Positions 3,120 through 5,609 of a DNA stretch of 5,609 nucleotides are shown piece by piece; the first letter of the stretch is position 1, and every line of letters starts with the position of its first letter. This DNA comes from Eubacterium sp. (GTDB taxonomy: Bacteria > Bacillota > Clostridia > Lachnospirales > Lachnospiraceae): NCBI GenBank assembly GCA_017616955.1, contig JAFZXD010000173.1, positions 1-5,609 on the forward strand, given 5' to 3'. A model generated the notes under the pieces. That model had not been told where the DNA came from. It saw only the letters and a list, made by a program, of their open reading frames with translations, and ran no database searches. Both the position numbers and the translations under genes were made by a program.

Positions 3120-5609
3120 ATGATAAATGGTGAGTTGCTTGAGTTCAGGAAATCGCTTGATACGGCATTCGTAGATAGGATGACGGACTCTAATCTTGCG
3201 CTGAAGCCTAGATTCCTGTCCAATAACCATCTCGAGGGGCAGAAAGTGCTTTCCGTCATTGATGACGAGCTTTCAGCTTGTGATGAATTCTCAATCAGTG
3301 TAGCTTTTATAACCAAAGGTGGCATAACTCCGCTTCTTCAAACTCTAAGAGAATTGGAAAGAAGAGGGGTAAAGGGCCGAATCCTGACCACAGATTATCT
3401 TATGTTCAGTGAGCCTGAAGCGCTTAAGAAGCTTTCTATGTTCTCAAATATAGAATTAAAAATGTATCGTGTTCAGAACGGCCCCGGATTCCATACAAAA
3501 GGTTACCTCTTTAAGGATAAAGATTTTTATAAGATTATTGTTGGCAGTTCTAACATGACGCTGAGCGCATTAACCGTTAATCATGAGTGGAATACAAGAA
3601 TTGTTTCTACCAGCGACGGAGAAATGGCTTATGAGATATTGAATGAGTTCGAGTCTTTATGGAATAGCAAGAACAGTCTTTCGTTCGAATCTTTCTATGA
3701 AGACTACAAAACTAAGTATGAAGTAATTGCCAAGCAGCGCGAAGTTGCAGCACAGGAACAGGTTGTTCCGCTTGATGTTGCCCGCCTGGAACCCAATACG
3801 ATGCAGGTTGGCTTTATAAACCGTCTTAAGGAACTTATCGAATCAGGTGCCGATAAAGCACTTTTAATTTCTGCAACCGGTACGGGAAAAACATATGCAT
3901 CAGCATTTGGTATTAGAGATGCCATTAGGCCTACAGGTAAAGTTCTCTTTGTGGTTCATCGTAAAGAAATCTTAAGGCAAGCTCGTGAATCATACAAAAA
4001 GGTTTTTGGAAGTAGCATTAAGATGGCAATGCTTACCGGCGATGATAAAGACTATGAAGAGATCACTCAGGCGGATTTTGTTTTCGCTATGGTAAACATG
4101 ATCAGTAAGCCGGAAGTTTATGAACGTTTCTCCAAAGATGAATTCGAAGTAATAACAATAGACGAAGCTCATCACAGCACAGCGGGAAGCTATCAAAAGA
4201 TTATAGATTACTTCAATCCCAGGTTCTTGTTGGGTATGACAGCGACTCCTGAAAGAACTGATAAGTTCAACGTGTTTGAGCTATTCGACTATAACATTGC
4301 CTATGAGATCAGGTTGCAGCAGGCAATGGAAGAGGATTTATTATGCCCTTTCCACTATTTTGGAATTACAGATCTTGAGGTTGATGGAGAAACTATTGAT
4401 GAGGATACGGGTCTTCGCAATTTCCGATATCTTGTAAGTGATCAGCGAGTCGACTATGTAATAGAACAGGCAAATTACTACGGTTATTCCGGAAAGAGAG
4501 TCAGAGGTTTGATCTTTTGCTCGTCTGTACAGGAAGCGAAAGAACTTTCCGTGAAATTTAATGAACGTGGCCTTAGAACTTTGGCATTATCTGGCGATGA
4601 TACTCCTGACGAAAGAGAAGAAGCAATCGAGAGATTAGCTGATGACGGACGTGTAGATAATCTTGATTACATACTGACTGTAAACATTTTTAACGAAGGT
4701 GTTGATATACCTGAAATTAATCAGATCATCATGCTCAGGCCGACCGAGAGTGCCATTGTATTTGTTCAGCAGTTAGGCCGTGGTCTTCGTAAGAGAATCG
4801 GGAAAGAATACACCGTCATAATCGACTGTATTGCGAACTATAAGAACAACTTCCTCATTCCGATCGCTCTGTCAGGTGATAGGAGTTACAACAAAGATAA
4901 TGTCAGAAGATACTTGATGGAAGGCAACCGGGTTATTCCTGGTTCCTCTACAATTCACTTCGACGAGATCTCTAGGAAGAGGATATTCTCGGCTATAGAT
5001 GTCGCTAATTTCAGCGACATAAAGCTGATCAAACAAAATTATAAGAATCTGAAAGATAAGCTTGGAAAGATACCATCTCTTCTTGATTTCGATCGATATG
5101 GCGAGATGGATGTTCTTAGAATCTTTGATAACAATTCTCTGGGATCTTACTACAAGTTCCTCGTAAAGTACGAACCAGATTATACTGTCAGACTCTCTGC
5201 AGCACAGGAGAAAATAGTAGAGTTTGTTTCCCGCAAGATTGCTAACGGAAAGCGAATTCATGAGATTGAATTACTTGCTCTGATGCTTACAGAGAAGACA
5301 GGTCTTATGGGAAAGCTTAGCAACAGACTACAAGTAGACTATATGATCGAAATGGAAAAGAACACGTACGATAACGTCGTTAACGTTATGACAAACGAGT
5401 TCCCATCCGGTTCTGGTAAAGCATCGTATAAAGAATGTGTCTTCCTTGAATGCGATGGAAGAGATTATAGTTTATCTTCTCGATTTATGAAGATGCTCAA
5501 AGATGATTCTTTCTATCAGATATTGCAGGAACTTATAGAGTTTGCAAGATATCGTTATGAGAGAGATTACAAAGCTCGTTATCAGGATACAGACTTTGTT
5601 CTATATCAG
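3120..5609 (+). CDS. PLD-like nuclease / DEAH helicase / DUF3427 protein, cut by window end
   Basis: The frame is open for 830 codons to the last base with no stop, so the 3' end lies outside. Residues about 35-165 are a phospholipase-D-like domain with one HKD-type motif: HTK at 125-127 and GSSN at 142-145. Residues about 225-575 are a complete superfamily 2 helicase core: Gln229 (Q-motif-like), Walker A ATGTGKT (252-258), DEAH (348-351), TAT (374-376), NIFNEGVDIP (522-531) and QLGRGLR (551-557). From about 568 (IDCIANYKNNFLIPIALSGDRSY, split here only for naming: IDCIANYKNNF then LIPIALSGDRSY) the sequence follows the DUF3427 domain, and the final DTDFVLYQ looks internal to it; I expect roughly 100-150 residues are missing. 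ATG 3120 is the first ATG after an in-frame TAG (3108-3110), with a weak site (AGATAGG, 3105-3111). ATP-driven nucleic-acid remodelling plus cleavage is expected; a defence role is plausible but unproven. Confidence 0.85.
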   Translation, partial: MINGELLEFRKSLDTAFVDRMTDSNLALKPRFLSNNHLEGQKVLSVIDDELSACDEFSISVAFITKGGITPLLQTLRELERRGVKGRILTTDYLMFSEPEALKKLSMFSNIELKMYRVQNGPGFHTKGYLFKDKDFYKIIVGSSNMTLSALTVNHEWNTRIVSTSDGEMAYEILNEFESLWNSKNSLSFESFYEDYKTKYEVIAKQREVAAQEQVVPLDVARLEPNTMQVGFINRLKELIESGADKALLISATGTGKTYASAFGIRDAIRPTGKVLFVVHRKEILRQARESYKKVFGSSIKMAMLTGDDKDYEEITQADFVFAMVNMISKPEVYERFSKDEFEVITIDEAHHSTAGSYQKIIDYFNPRFLLGMTATPERTDKFNVFELFDYNIAYEIRLQQAMEEDLLCPFHYFGITDLEVDGETIDEDTGLRNFRYLVSDQRVDYVIEQANYYGYSGKRVRGLIFCSSVQEAKELSVKFNERGLRTLALSGDDTPDEREEAIERLADDGRVDNLDYILTVNIFNEGVDIPEINQIIMLRPTESAIVFVQQLGRGLRKRIGKEYTVIIDCIANYKNNFLIPIALSGDRSYNKDNVRRYLMEGNRVIPGSSTIHFDEISRKRIFSAIDVANFSDIKLIKQNYKNLKDKLGKIPSLLDFDRYGEMDVLRIFDNNSLGSYYKFLVKYEPDYTVRLSAAQEKIVEFVSRKIANGKRIHEIELLALMLTEKTGLMGKLSNRLQVDYMIEMEKNTYDNVVNVMTNEFPSGSGKASYKECVFLECDGRDYSLSSRFMKMLKDDSFYQILQELIEFARYRYERDYKARYQDTDFVLYQ
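4999..5020 (+). repeat. 8-bp inverted repeat inside the DUF3427 coding region
   Basis: ATGTCGCT (4999-5006) and AGCGACAT (5013-5020) are perfect arms around AATTTC. It encodes part of IDVANFSDIK. There is no T-tract and no obvious role, and a chance occurrence within coding sequence is the simplest reading. Confidence 0.3.

Noticed and set aside
2867..3133. 88-codon + strand ORF across the relaxase end and the intergenic region
   Set aside because: It overlaps the relaxase tail, the terminator hairpin and the helicase promoter, has no ribosome site and no recognisable motif.
2870..3325. 151-codon minus strand ORF
   Set aside because: It is antisense to the relaxase end, the terminator, the promoter and the start of the helicase gene; its peptide is unlike any family and rich in Ser and Cys as expected of a shadow frame.
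4872..5261. 129-codon minus strand ORF within the helicase gene
   Set aside because: Entirely antisense to the DUF3427 region, which has strong family resemblance in the + frame.
5341..5400. ATAACG..CGTTAT and GTTAAC palindromic letters near 5371-5389
   Set aside because: Short, within coding sequence for DNVVNVM, and explained by repeated Val and Asn codons.
5480..5609. Truncated pseudogene reading of the helicase ORF
   Set aside because: The frame is intact to the last base with all motifs present; the missing end is simply the window boundary.

Overview
The window looks like a piece of a mobilizable or conjugative element (plasmid, IME or ICE) from a Gram-positive anaerobe of the Clostridia/Lachnospiraceae type. 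This is inferred from moderate, slightly AT-rich composition, AGGAG-type ribosome binding sites, and the gene families present. No 16S, tRNA or other marker is present to fix the host. All recognisable genes are on the + strand and no recombinase, partition gene or IS is visible.

Layout. (1) 1-117: probable tail of an unidentified gene, overlapping the next start by ATGA. (2) 114-1016: replication initiator whose N-terminal winged-helix resembles phage replisome organisers (DnaD-like). Its AT-rich linker DNA has repeats that could be an origin. (3) 1017-1226: non-coding, with a 17-bp hairpin after the rep gene and then four successive inverted repeats ending in TAATGCG/CCCT, a core like that of the RSF1010/R1162 oriT. 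I read this as the origin of transfer. (4) 1227-2958: a two-gene mobilization cassette, a MobC-like ribbon-helix-helix protein and a MOBP-type relaxase, separated by one base and closed by a hairpin at 2963-2991. (5) 2959-3119: a promoter region with an operator-like inverted repeat over the -35 and a small hairpin near the predicted +1. (6) 3120-5609 and beyond: a long reading frame of 830 codons without a stop. It encodes an N-terminal phospholipase-D-like (HKD) domain, a complete superfamily 2 DEAH helicase core and the first part of a DUF3427 C-terminal domain, and is cut by the window edge.

How the parts work together: the initiator would replicate the element; MobC would bind oriT and load the relaxase, which nicks one strand and pilots it to a recipient, presumably using a type IV secretion machine encoded elsewhere. 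The PLD-helicase-DUF3427 protein has its own promoter and operator and looks like cargo. A nucleic-acid processing or defence role is plausible from architecture and location but is not shown by this sequence.
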